Below, piece after piece: positions 25,835 through 36,983 of a stretch of 64,000 nucleotides of DNA. Source of the stretch: Warburgia ugandensis (lineage: Eukaryota; Streptophyta; Magnoliopsida; Canellales; Canellaceae). Position 1 is the first letter of the stretch, and each line of letters begins with the position of its first letter. The DNA is taken from the NCBI GenBank assembly GCA_035236585.1, contig CP141134.1:21754414-21818413 (forward strand), in the 5' to 3' direction. The notes beneath the pieces were generated by a model. It was not told the DNA's origin. It searched no databases and saw nothing but the letters and a program-made list of their open reading frames with translations. A program made the position numbers and the translations under genes.

Positions 25835-27212
25835 TGTAACACGTGCATTTTTTACCAAATGACTCAAATTTTTTATATTTTGTAACTCCAAAGGCTAATC
25901 TGAGATAAGTGTATGATTAATTATATTTTTTAGGATTTAATTAAAGTTTTTCACTTTTTGCAAGAAAAGAGATGATGATCTGATGGCTGAGATCAATCGA
26001 GATGAGCATTGAAGATCAAGATCAAAAGATTGACTCAAAGCTTAAAAGTCATTCATCTAAAGGTCAAGATCAAGGATCAAGATCACCTCAAGTGAAGCAA
26101 TGGATAAAATCAAAGGAGTTAAAGGTGGCTAAAGTGGGCCCATGAAATAAGTCATGCATTCCCATCACCTTTGCATGGGAACCATATAAGCCATGAGAGA
26201 AGGTGACAAGTTAAGTAATCAAGTCAAGCCATTAAAGCTAAGAAAGTGAGCTATGGAGCCAAGCGAAGTGAGCCCTCAAAGTGAGCTATGAATCCATCTT
26301 AGCCATGCTACATGGATCAATGGGAGGAGAACACCTCCACTTTCCTTTTCTTTTTCACCCACTCCCCATCTTTCTCTCCACTCACCAATTAAATAGTTCC
26401 ACTATGGGACATGAGTGGAGGCATCTTCTTAAAAGATGGAGCAACTCATTCTCCCCAGCTTCCACTCACATTTCTTTGTTCCAACTATCATTCTTTGTCT
26501 TCATTCCTTTCCAACTCATCCTACCTTTCTTTTTCCCTTAAATCACCTCATAATAAGTTAAAATAACATGTATAAATAGCCCCCATGGGGGTTTCCACGA
26601 ATTTTAAAACATAGTGGGGGCATCTCGCTCCTGTCCATTTCTTCTTCCTCTCCAACTCCTTCAATGCAATACACCTTGGAGCTTGCCATCTTCTTCTAGC
26701 ATTCTATGCCTCCTCACTTGGGATTTTGGTCTTCCTTTCATGCTTGAATTTTCTTTGAAGTTAAGGTTAGTTCCTTGTTTTATTTCCTTTGATTCATTAT
26801 TATTTTAATTCTTAGGTTTGTGCATGATTCTCCCTACTTTGCACCTTAGTTTCCCTACTTTATTCTTAGATTTTCAATCAATTCTTAGATCTTCATCTTA
26901 GTACACTGAGTAATGGATTGATGAAGGGTGACTGATTCGAATGTCACCAAAATTAAAGAATCTGATCAAGCTAGGGAAGTGGATTTTACATAATGTTTTG
27001 TTTAATTTCTATATTTTGAATTTGAAATTGTGTACTTTTTATTAATTCAACATATCTGAGTTTATAATTCATTGTTATTTAATTTTGTTATTTTTATTAA
27101 TTTATAATAATTTAAATTTTATTTAAACTCCATGTTTCTTAAGCTAAGTTCACATGGGATCGATCGTACTTGTATAAGCTATATTATAATAGTAGTGTAC
27201 TTGCAAAAAACT
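25835..27212 (+). mobile_element. LTR-like sequence, plus strand
   Basis: It starts TGTAACACGTGCATTTT at about 25835. It has a TATA-like TGTATAAATAGCC at 26569-26581, followed about 60 bases later by a T/C-rich leader-like stretch, and closes with GGGATCGATCGTACTTG and TAGTGTACTTGC, an ending typical of plant gypsy LTRs. The open frames in it (for example 26281-26541) look like low-complexity transcribed LTR sequence, not protein. No target duplication was identified, so the limits are approximate and it may be a fragment. Confidence 0.5.
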
Positions 27213-27645
27213 CAAATACATACAAGTAACCAGGCATGCGATATTGCCATAATAGTAAAAAATCAATAAACCACATTAAAATAGAAAACATACTTTAAAT
27301 AGAAATGAATACATACTATGAAATCATGTGAAATACAAGTAAACAAAAATTATATTTGCAAAATATCAAATATCACTCCACACTAAGGCCATGTAATTTC
27401 ATTGAGAAAATTTCACACTAATATAATCGATATGGCTTGTTGATGTGACCATTACATAAACGTTTTAGGCCTGGTCATTATGACCCAATGACGTTATTTT
27501 ATTCTCTGTTCGTACTCAAGGTATACATTATTATTTGTCACTCTTTGATGGTTTAAAATGTTTATGTTCAAGGATATGTTGCGTAAAAGCCTTCTGGTAC
27601 CATGGTACAAGTGCCTCCTTGGCTGACCAAATTCAAAGCAGTTCA
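27213..27645. other. Intergenic DNA, no gene seen
   Basis: A+T-rich DNA between the LTR-like sequence and the hAT target duplication. I see no gene, repeat or RNA in it. Confidence 0.5.
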
Positions 27646-27653
27646 TATAGGCC

Positions 27654-27665
27654 TAGGGGTGGCAA
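27654..27665. repeat. hAT left terminal inverted repeat
   Basis: TAGGGGTGGCAA, directly after the 8-bp target duplication TATAGGCC. It is the exact inverse of the right end. Clustered CACGAC/CGTGTC motifs follow at 27690-27895. Confidence 0.92.
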
Positions 27666-28015
27666 TTCAGGTTGGCGGGTCGTGTTTGTGGCAACACAAA
27701 CACTACACGATTAGAATTATGGGTCGACAAGAACACGACACGATTAATAGTCGTGTCAAAAACCTATGACTCGTACACGACCCGGTTCTTAAAAAAATGA
27801 CACGACACGACCTGTGTAACACGATTAATTGACTGAGTCGTGTTGGACACATGACATGAAATGACACGACACGACACGACATGAAACGACTCGATTTTCC
27901 TATTACGACATAGTAAAAAAACTGCTCCCAAGTGAATGGAGCCGCTGCCAAACCAACCACAAAACATAGGACGGTTATGTCACAACCATCCTCTATGTCA
28001 CAACCACAATACAAA

Positions 28016-30568
28016 TTAATCAAAATGAATTGATCCAGAGTCTTCAATTGGTTGAAGTGATCCTGCATTGCTACTTATGCTATTGCTTACAATGTCCTCG
28101 GCAAGCTCATCCATGGCAACTGTAATGGTAGAGTCTACAATCTTATGGAATAAACACGCATTAGTCATTACTAAGCTCATATAAAATATAATGTAAATAT
28201 AGAATTATAAACCATTACCTTTCAATCCATATAGCCAATCTCTTACACAAATCACTGCTTGCGCAGTATCTGGCTTTAAAGTAGATCCATATTGATCAAG
28301 AACCCGACCACCAATACTAAAAGCAGACTCTAATGCAACTGTAGATATAGGAATGCTCAAGACATCATGAGCCATGACAGCAAGTTCAGGATACCTAAAA
28401 TCAACATTTGAATCAAATATAAATGTAAATAAGATTACAGAAAATCGTTTTTACATGAGATTATTAGTCAAACAACCTGTATTGATTGCCTTTATAGAAT
28501 GCAAGAATGTCTAGCTTTGACTCTTGTAATCTTGGTTCATCCAAATAAATCTCCAATTGTGATTTTTGCATAGCCAAAGTACCTCCTTCACCTTCAAATG
28601 AATCAAATTCCTAATGCAAATGCAATTATATTATTCAACGTACTATAAGACAATTCATAGCAAATTTTAATATGCTAAGTAGTAAGCGACATATAATGAA
28701 AGATACAATTATAAATAAAATTACATTCATGACATCTAAAACCTCTTGACCATATGACATGCTCTGTCTATCATCAGCACCTCTAACCACTAAGGAAGAT
28801 GATGAGGAAGGAATAGGATAAATCTTAACCATATATTCATTGAAGAGAGAGAATACTTTTCCCGAACTTGAGCAAACTCCAAGCAGCCACTGCCAAACAA
28901 TTTCTTGTAAGAGAATTCCACAAAGGAGAGCTTATATCGAGGATCCAATACACATGCAATTGCTAAAATGGTGCTGAATCCAAACCAGTACTTTGAAAAC
29001 TTGGCAAATATTTGGGTGGACATACGCTTCATATAGTCATCATCACTTCTCATGTATTGTGTTAAACTCAAATAAATTACAAATGCTGCACGAAAGTAGA
29101 GATTTGCAGTGGGATACTTTGATCCAGAGAACATGCAGGTGGCATCATAAAAAACTGCCAAAAACTTAGAAATTTTTGTAGCCTTTTCCCATTCATTGAA
29201 AGAAGGACAGTGCTTATAATTTGAGTCACTTAGTTCTAAGTGACAAAATGCACGTTGGTAACATAGAGCACTTTCAAGCATCAAATAGGTTGAATTCCAT
29301 CTTATAGGACAATCTTGTCTTAAGCCCTTTTTTGTCTCAATTGACATGTGATTCACACACTCTAAAAATTTTTGTTTTCTACTTTGTGATGCTTTAACAT
29401 ACTTGATACTCTCTCTAATTTTTTGAATAGCATCATCAATTTCTTTCAAACCATCTTGCATAATCAAATTCAAAATATGACAGCAACAAAGTAGATGAAG
29501 AAACTCTCCACCACAAACAAGAGTGTTCCTGATGTTTAATTGATGCCTTAACAGCACAACAGAAGAATCATTAGCAGAAGCATTGTCTAAAGTGATTGAA
29601 AAAATCTTTTTCTCAATCCCCCATTCTACCAATAATGAGTATATCTTTTCTGCTAATGATATTCCATTATGTGGAGGTGGTAAGAAACAGAAATTTAATA
29701 TCCTCTTTTGTAAGACCCACTGACTATCTAGAAAATGTGCTGTGAGACTTATATAACCATCAGTAATACAAGAAGTCCACAAATCCGATGTCAAACTTAT
29801 CCTGCCAGGTGCCAACTCTAACATCTCTTTTATCTTTCCTTTTTATCTTTTATACATTCTCAGAACATCTGCTTTTACTCTATTTCTACTAATCAAGTAC
29901 AAATCTGCACACAAATATTTTAGTAGAGTTCTAATTTCATCATACTCAACAAATAAACTTCAGGATCAAACTTATTATCTGAAGTTGCACTTAGTGACAT
30001 ACTCCCCTAACTTTGAGATAAAAACAACTGGCCTATATCACGAGAAAAGCTCCGTTAACAAGTCTTTATATGACGTTTTAAGTTACCAGTACCAAATTTG
30101 CTATCACAAATATATATTGCAGAGCACTTCTTACATTTACACCTTTGCCTTCCATCTTCTGATAGAGGAATGCGTTCAAAAAAATTCCAAACTGGAGACA
30201 TTAATTTCCTATGCTTTTTACCTCTATTGGATTTTGAAACTAACTCCACGTTCTCCAAATCAGCAAGCTCATCATCATCGTTGTTGTGGTGTAGCATATT
30301 CAAGTTATCAGAAACATCAGTGCTCCCAACTTCAACTTGTGCCTATATTGCAAAATACAAATGACAAAAAAAAATTAGTTCACACTTCACATTGATAGTA
30401 AACTAAACATCACACCAACAATTACTAATAAGAGAAGGGAGCAAGCGAGAGTGAGGAATGAAAAGAGTCAGGACTCAGAATCATAATTTCATAAAGAAAT
30501 AACAAAAAACAAACACATACCTGTGGCTGTGGTGCTGTACCTGTAGTAGTAGGGGTGCTACTGCTCAT
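28016..30568 (-). pseudogene. hAT transposase (BED zinc finger, RNase H-like core, hATC), decayed
   Basis: The likely start is the ATG at 30568 (MSSSTPTTTG), with exon 1 ending at 30521 on a CAG|GTATGTG donor and exon 2 starting at 30342 in the same phase. Exon 2 holds a BED-type zinc finger (WNFFERIPL, CKCKKC, NLKRHIKTC). The main piece (29824-28790) is the hAT catalytic core (LTSDLWTS, SITLDNASANDSSV, CCHILNLIMQDGL, RWNSTYLML). A later exon at about 28611-28477 (LEIYLDEPRL) and the hATC dimerisation exon at about 28396-28220 (YPELAVMAHDVLSIPISTVALESAFS) follow; the frame ends at 28016. Breaks: a stop right after the BED finger (about 30055), several between 30055 and 29824, and a one-base frameshift near 28850. 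It is like the plant RICESLEEPER group. Not functional as read. Confidence 0.85.
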
Positions 30569-30829
30569 CGTGTTAGAAGGGTTGAACTTGAAGAAGATAT
30601 CTGAAAAGGAAAATCTGAAATGAAACAAATGTAAAATTATAAATTATAAAAGCAGCTTGGGTTGGGTTTGGGACCCTTTAACCGATTCAGGTGATTCTGT
30701 ATTTGATTGATGCTATCTATAATCTATATAAGACGGCTCGATAACAAGAGTCTAATACTATAACAAAAAAAAAAAGACCATTGATAACATCATAACAGTC
30801 AATATTAGTATTACATGACGGTTAAAGAC

Positions 30830-30990
30830 GGTTAATAGAAAAGAAAACCAAATAGGACGGTTATGTATTAACCGTCCTATATTGTTAGTGCATAACCATC
30901 CTATATTTGTAACATATAGGACGGTTTTACATTAACCGTCCTATATTGTATAAATATAGGACGGTTATGCACGAACCGTCCTATTTTACA
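30830..30990. repeat. Left outer GGACGGTT/AACCGTCC array
   Basis: Three inverted pairs of the type ATAGGACGGTT...AACCGTCCTATA lie head to tail (starting near 30843, 30915 and 30957), with loops rich in ATG/CAT. The motif matches the arrays at 31642-31920 and 42296-43190. Such subterminal clusters are where CACTA transposition proteins bind in studied elements; here that role is inferred. Confidence 0.75.
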
Positions 30991-31559
30991 CATATGGTAA
31001 TGGGATATGGTTTATTAGTACTTTACTAATCTGTGACTGCGAGTGTGACTGTGATGTGCCATACTTCCAGTAACTAGTCTGCTTGTGCCGACAAACGGCC
31101 TAGCCTTGACGCCGGCCTGCCTGACAGGTACAGATAGCCTTCTTTCCTCCATTTCCAAACTGGCAAGTGGCAATTAGAGTTAATGAAACTTACACTTCAA
31201 TCATTTCTCAAATATTTTGAGTCCTTGTCCTTGAACCTTGATGTTACTTGTTATGTTAGATCCGATGTGTGGTGGAGTGGGCCAGGCCTCCATTGTAGTG
31301 GCGGGAAAACAAAATGAAAACTGAAAACATAAAGGTTTCACTTTAACTAATTAATAATTATCTAGGTCTACTAAGTCAATCTAGTCTAATACTCTAAGTC
31401 TAAGGCAATTGTTTTGTCTTTTCTTTTTGTATGTAAGCGCCCTAGCCTGGCTGGTTGTTTGCTGCTACAACTATAAGTTATAACTTATAAAGTTATAATG
31501 GTATAACTATAAGTATAACCTAAGGCTAAGATTTATATCGACTGTTATAACTTTAACTG
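30991..31559. other. CACTA subterminal DNA without a gene
   Basis: No credible coding sequence. It has a small T/A palindromic zone (AACTATAAGTTATAACTTATAA, about 31468-31490) and otherwise unique sequence between the outer left array and the first TBL fragment. Confidence 0.4.
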
Positions 31560-31631
31560 TCCAAAATGCTGTGCATCGTCGGATCATCCGAGTTTGATAA
31601 TAGAACTATACTATAGCATTATAATCCTTCG
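31560..31631 (-). pseudogene. Captured TBL gene fragment, left copy
   Basis: The minus strand encodes [13 protein letters not shown], which matches the conserved [20 protein letters not shown] region of TBL (trichome birefringence-like) xylan O-acetyltransferases. It repeats, in the same orientation, part of the longer fragment at 42066-42285, but lacks about 20 bases present there. Both copies run straight into the GGACGGTT array, so the fragment was duplicated together with the array. Non-coding remnant. Confidence 0.75.
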
Positions 31632-31641
31632 GGCTGATATA

Positions 31642-31920
31642 AGACGGTTCGGCTGGAACCGTCCTAAATTCACTAGAAATATAGGACGGTTCTGCTGGAA
31701 CCGTCCTATATTCACTAGCAATATAGGACGGTTCTGCTGGAACCGTCCTATATTCTCTATCAATATAGGACGGTTCTTCAGGAACCATCCTATATTCACT
31801 AGAAATATAGGACGGTTCTACTGGAACCGTCCTATATTCTCTATAAATATAGGACGGTTCTGCTGAAACCGTCCTATATTTAGCTATCAATATAGGACGG
31901 TTCTGCTGGAACCGTCCTAT
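31642..31920. repeat. Palindromic tandem array, seven 42-bp units
   Basis: Units start at 31642, 31684, 31727, 31768, 31810, 31852 and 31895. Each holds the inverted repeat GGACGGTTC-(5 bases)-GAACCGTCC, followed by TATATTCACTAGAAATATA or similar. Each unit could fold as a hairpin in single-stranded DNA. Both strands give long open frames with a repeated NIGRF / [11 protein letters not shown] pattern; these are by-products of the period being near a multiple of three, not genes. Confidence 0.9.
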
Positions 31921-32219
31921 TTAGTCATTAGTGTCTTCTCGTATATTCACATGTCATCAACAAACACCAATTGATCTAATATATCTCTTTTTCATCAAAT
32001 TCATGAATATCATGTATCCAACTCATATAACTCAATATTTGTTTCTCATTTCTAACTCCGAATTGATGATAATAGATTGGGAATAACTCATTCATCCATG
32101 ACCCATTGATCCATCATTCATGTAGAGCAAAATTTAGTAACTCCCTTAGTAATATCATTCAACATTTGTGTTAATTCAACACATAACTCCTATTCTCGTT
32201 TCTCATTCTCACCTCACCT
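31921..32219. other. CACTA subterminal DNA, no gene
   Basis: A+T-rich DNA. The first bases (AGTCATTAGTGTCTT) recur after the right array at 43045 (AGTCATCAGTGTCTT), so the left and right subterminal zones share more than the array itself. Confidence 0.5.
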
Positions 32220-33060
32220 AAATACCTAATGAGATAATTACATAACTAATAACTATTCCCTTCGGACCCTTCCTAGTTCTTATAATCATTATCCACTAAT
32301 GAGATAATTGCATAACTCTTTCTATACTCATTTTCAACCTACTGAGTTAATTACATAACTATTTCTATTCTCATTCACTCATTCACTCATTCTTACCTAA
32401 TGAGTTAATTACATGACTCTTTCTTTGCTTATCCTCAACAAATTTTGAATTGAGTATGAGTTACTTACATAACTTCGCTTTTTTAAGCTGATCCTCAACT
32501 AAGATCAGATGAGTTAAATATATAAAACTTTCTTTACTCATCCTCAACCTCAATAACTATTGAATTGAGTATGACAGTATGAGTTACTTACATAACTTTG
32601 TTTAGTTTTTTAGCTAATACTCAATTGAGATGAGTTAATTACATATATGCTTCGTCTTTTAACTTTTTAAGTTAGCTCATCCTTAAGGAAATTAAGATGA
32701 GTTAATTACATAACTCTTTCTTTAGTCTATACTTAAAAACTAATTTTTTTAAGCACATCCTTGACTAAGATTAATTAATAACTCTTTCTTTACTCATCCA
32801 GTCATGTGACTCATGTCATCCTATTCCTCTTCAGTCCTCAACGACTCAACTGAGAAGTCTGATTGTCTGAGAATCTGAGATGTGAGTCATGTGACTCATG
32901 TCATCCTATTCCAGTATTCCTATTCCTCTTCAGTCCTCAATTGAGAAGTCTGAGATGAGTTAATTACATATATGCCCTGTCTTTACTCTATACTTAGTAA
33001 CTATTTTTATTTAAGTACATCCTCAACTAAGATTAATCAAATACATAACTCTTATAGCTT
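32220..33060. repeat. Degenerate tandem repeat of GAGTTAATTACATAACTCTTTCTT
   Basis: The core (A/T)GAGTTAATTACATAACTCTTTCT followed by TACTCATCCTCAAC recurs about ten times with irregular spacing of about 50-110 bases and considerable drift. Part of it (about 32805-32885 and 32885-32950) is a recent duplication of CATGTGACTCATGTCATCCTATTCC-like sequence. No gene is seen. Function unknown. Confidence 0.65.
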
Positions 33061-33429
33061 ATACCGTTATACGACGGTTATGCAATGCAACAACACGTTA
33101 GTATGTTACACAACAACCGAACTGTGAACGATCAACGACTCAACGGTGAACCATCTACCTTTCTAATAAATAAATAAGACTTAAACAACCATCCTATATA
33201 TTATTATATTATAATTGTATAACTTACTATAGGACAGTTCAGTTATAAAAAAATAAAAAAAAAAACCATCCTATATATATTTGAATATCTCTCATTATAT
33301 ATTAAAGGACGGTTATTTAAAAACCGTCCTATATTGTAACAACATATCGTTTTTCTAATTTCACCTTGATTTGATTAGCCCTAATTTCAAATTTCAATCT
33401 TCCAACGGTCCAACCTACTGAGAAAGTGA
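33061..33429. other. CACTA subterminal DNA with isolated GGACGGTT pairs
   Basis: No gene. Contains scattered copies of the array motif (about 33190-33200 AACCATCCTATA, 33232-33275, and 33304-33335 GGACGGTTATTTAAAAACCGTCC-like), looser than the main arrays. Confidence 0.5.
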
Positions 33430-34395
33430 GAACTGAGAAGGTGAAAACTGAGAAGTGAAAACTGAAAATGACCATTCCCTCTTCGATCTTTCATAGATCT
33501 AAACAAAAAAAAGGTATGTATTTGCAAATTTTAGCATATGTATATAGTAACAGTTTGTGTAAAAAAACGTAAAAAGTTAAAAACCAGTACGTTTTTTTTT
33601 TTTTTTGTTCTTTGTTAACGTATTTTTCATAGATCTTTATGGGTTTTAGTCTGAGAAGGTGAAAACGACCATTCTTCTTCGATCTTTTGCAGATCTAAGC
33701 AAAAACAGGTATGTATTTTTGAATTTTCGCATCTATATATAATTTCTATAAAAAAACATAAAAACAAGAACGTTTTTTCATTTTTTTGTTGTTTGCTAAC
33801 ATATTTTCCATAAATCTTGAAGGGTTTTAGTCTAAGAAGGTGAAAACGACCACTCCTCTTCAATCTTTCCCAGATCTAAGCAAAAAAAGGTATGTATTTT
33901 TGAATTTTCGCATGTATATACAATTTTTGTAAAAAACGTAAAAACAAGAACGTTTTTTCAATTTTTTGTTGTTTGCTAACGTATTTTCCATAAATCTTGA
34001 TGGGTTTTAGTCTGAGAACGTGAAAATGACCATTCCTCTTCGATCTTTCACAAATCTAAGCAAAAAAAGGTATGTATTTTTGAATTTTCACATCTGTATA
34101 TAATTTTTGTAAAAAACATAAAAACAAGAACGTTTTTCCATTTTTTTGTTGTTTGCTAACATATTTTCCATAAATCTTGATGGGTTTTAGTCTGAGAAGG
34201 TGAAAACAACCACTCCTCTTCAATCTTTCGCAGATCTAAGCAAAAAAAGGTATGTATTTTTGAATTTTAGCATCTATATATAATTTCTATAAAAAACGTA
34301 AAAACAAGAACGTTTTTTCATTTTTTTGTTGTTTGCTAACATATTTTCCATAGATCTTGATGGGTTTTAGTCTGAGACTCTGAGAACGTGAAAAC
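33430..34395 (+). repeat. Five-copy 180-bp tandem repeat resembling repeated first exons
   Basis: The copies each carry CTTCGATCTTTC...AGATCTAAGCAAAAAAAG followed by GTATGTATTTTTG; GGTATG starts at 33513, 33709, 33889, 34069 and 34249, so spacing is 196, 180, 180 and 180. Each unit thus has an AAG|GTATGT splice donor after a leader-like T/C-rich stretch, as a plant first non-coding exon would. A possible partner acceptor is GTGAAG at 37681-37686, just before the ATG at 37691. It lies at the 5' side of the Transposase_24/Ulp1 gene, so repeated promoters or first exons is a reasonable inference. No expression evidence. Confidence 0.7.
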
Positions 34396-36723
34396 GACCA
34401 TTTTGTCAGTCCTGAATGCTTAGGTACATTTACACCATATAACAGACATAATCTATGGAGCCCAAACATTAGATCATAACTTTGAATTGTTAGTATGACA
34501 TTGACATCGTTGTTATGGAATGGAGATGAATAATAAATCCATGATGAGTAGAGAGTAAACTAATACTATTTTGGTTCATGCAATTTCCACATTTGGAACA
34601 TGATCAGATTTCCGCTTGAACATTCTCAACCTAAATGGTTTCAGCAGAACCCAAAATGTTATGACATGGGATGTTAGATTCCATGCTTCATTTTCTGTGT
34701 CCCAACCTTGTTGATGATCCAGAGGGATTTGCCATCTCAGGAGTCCTATTGTTCAATCTTTTTCCTTTGATATCCAAAAGAGATCCTCTTACCAACTGCA
34801 CACAAGAATGCAGTCATCAGTTTCAGAAACGACTATAATTATCTCAAGCATCAGAGATGATGGCATGTATTAGACATTAATTGGAGAAATATTGCTAGAA
34901 CAGTTGCATAGGAGTGTTTGGTGTCATAATCCAATCAGTGAATATGGGTTGAGAAGTACTTTAGGTATGGATTAGTATGGGTGCACTAGTGCATTTATTT
35001 TATAAAATTCAGAGTTGAATTGGATGCTCAATCCTTGTCTGGTATGTAATGTGGGGTTGGACCTGCAGCTTCAATGCACTTCAGCTAGTAAACTGAGTTA
35101 CATGCTCAACTGCCTCTCTTATAATGCAAATAAAGACAATAAAGTTTCATCCATGAATTCATAGTGTTTCTTTTCTTATGTATATACACATACATACATC
35201 TCTCTCTTGATTCAGTCACTTATAATAATTTAGAAGTGCCCAGGTGCCCATTAGGAAGCATAAATTATGCTTTCAAGCTCTTTACACCCTTTTCTTGCTC
35301 ACGTGTGCACATGAAAATGTATGAAGGTGGTGCATCCAATGTCTTACTTCTCTGCACAATTTTCCAGCCTGAAGGCAAAGGTTTCTGCTTAAAAATTTAA
35401 TTCTCAAACAAGCGTGGCACTTGTTTCTTTGAGAGGTTCTATTGGTCCTTGCTACTCTATTCAGTAATCTTTCTTGAGTTGCCTGATGCTTGTCCATCCC
35501 ATAAATATTGCAGGATATCCATATAGTACTGACATTACAATTTAAAATTGAGATAATGGAACTGCTGGATCTGTTGGGTGCTAGAATTTTTTCCTGCTGA
35601 TTGTAGTTAGATGAAGTTTATTTGCTTATATACTTGGATGGTGGAGGATTTGATGGAGAATAGGTTAGTTAATGTTTAAGTGGTATATCATGGATCTGGA
35701 CATTCTGTTCTTCTCAAGAGAAAATGATCACATATATATTTGTCTTTCAAGTTGTATATCTAGAACTATCTGCTGGATTTGTTGCATCTTAGCATGTGGG
35801 AGCAGAATATACTTCATCTTCATCAGGGTCATCTTCACCAGGGTCAGTGACTATTCAAATGTTTCCTTGGTTTCCAGGATATGCTTTCCAATTTATGATA
35901 GATACCTCAATCAATTATGATTATTGGTCTAAGCTCGATGTAGAAGTGCACAACTGTTGGATGATACCTTGTTTCAATCTCAATAATGTCATATTCAGTG
36001 CTGCTTAGTGTGATGCAAATTACATTTGGGAATTATTGTAGGATTAGCTTTTCTGTTTGTCAGACCAATTTGTTGGCATGACACTGGTAATGAATCTTGA
36101 TTCCTTCTAACTGCTAATTGATCTTCTAATGGAGACACTTCCATGACTTGCTCTTAATGGGTAGTTTTCATACTATAGGTTTTATGTCTGCAGCATCAGA
36201 GTAAATCTACAGATTTCTTTATCAATATGAGTGTGCAGTACTATGTTGTTTACATCAATTAGCTGATACTATCAAGAAGCACAAATTCTGATCTCCCTAC
36301 TATGTAATATAACTTTTTGCTTCTGAAGAATTTTGTGTGGGACTTGCTGACTCATGCCTTTTTCATTATTACTGCAAAGCTCAATCTTTCTAGTGTGTCC
36401 TTTTTCTGTTCCTTAGTATTATTGAAGAAGCTACTTGTTCACTATTGAGGATTTCTTTTAAACTGTGGTAGAGCAGGACATCGACTCCATTTTCTGGATT
36501 TATTTTAGCATTCACAATTTTTCTGGAAAGTACATGCTTTTAGGGTCATTGTGCAGAAGGGGGAGTTAAGATTGAAAAATCTTTTCGTTTGTTGCCCATA
36601 GAGTGCAAGAACTGCTGTTATAAGTCATGCTTAAACTGCCCCAGGTGTGGTAAGTTTCAGTCCATTCTAAGAATTTTCTGTGCCATTTTATGCATACTAA
36701 ATTATTCAATAAATGCTTTGCAA
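34396..36723. other. Intron-like DNA inside the CACTA element, possible further captured sequence
   Basis: Base composition is more mixed than in the surrounding array DNA and resembles host introns. No protein family is recognised with confidence. A small cysteine-rich frame at about 36600-36655 (ECKNCCYKSCLNCPRCG), next to a GTGTGGTAAGT-like donor, looks like part of a zinc-binding exon but I cannot name it. It may belong to the same or another captured gene. Confidence 0.35.
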
Positions 36724-36983
36724 ATTCCAGCTTTCCTGTGCCGTCAGGTTAATGTTGCCATGTCTGGACATTTTCTAGATCGACTTCTTTATGGACAATT
36801 TGAACTACTATGACTGGAGTTACTGAGATCATTACAATATTTAAATTCCAAATAGGGCATCAATTATCACTTCTATTCAAGCTAAGATGAAGTATTTTCC
36901 TATTCCAGACGAATCTTCTAGTCACAGCCGCCAAGACAGGGAAAATTGTCAATATTAAGAAAGGCCAGTTCTGTGCTCCTTCT
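36724..36983 (+). pseudogene. Captured KDO-8-phosphate synthase (KDSA) fragment, two exons
   Basis: KDSA makes KDO-8-phosphate, the precursor of the KDO sugar of the pectin rhamnogalacturonan II. Two exons are visible: 36724-36747 encodes IPAFLCRQ and is followed by GT, and 36909-36983 encodes TNLLVTAAKTGKIVNIKKGQ and then FCAPS, bounded by CAG before and GTAAGT after. Joined phases match the plant KDSA order IPAFLCRQ-T-(D/N)LL. The acceptor before the first exon reads CAA instead of CAG. The rest of the gene (about 290 residues in full) is not seen, so this is a captured genomic piece inside the intron of the CACTA gene. Confidence 0.85.

Noticed and set aside
31594-31890. Open frames with a repeated NIGRF or [11 protein letters not shown] pattern, like a repeat protein
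   Set aside because: They only reflect the palindromic 42-bp array, whose period is a multiple of three; frames are open on both strands.
31642-31920. Regular palindromic repeats with spacers, CRISPR-like at first sight
   Set aside because: Plant nuclear DNA, spacers are themselves repeats, no cas genes, and the motif is a known style of transposon subterminal repeat.
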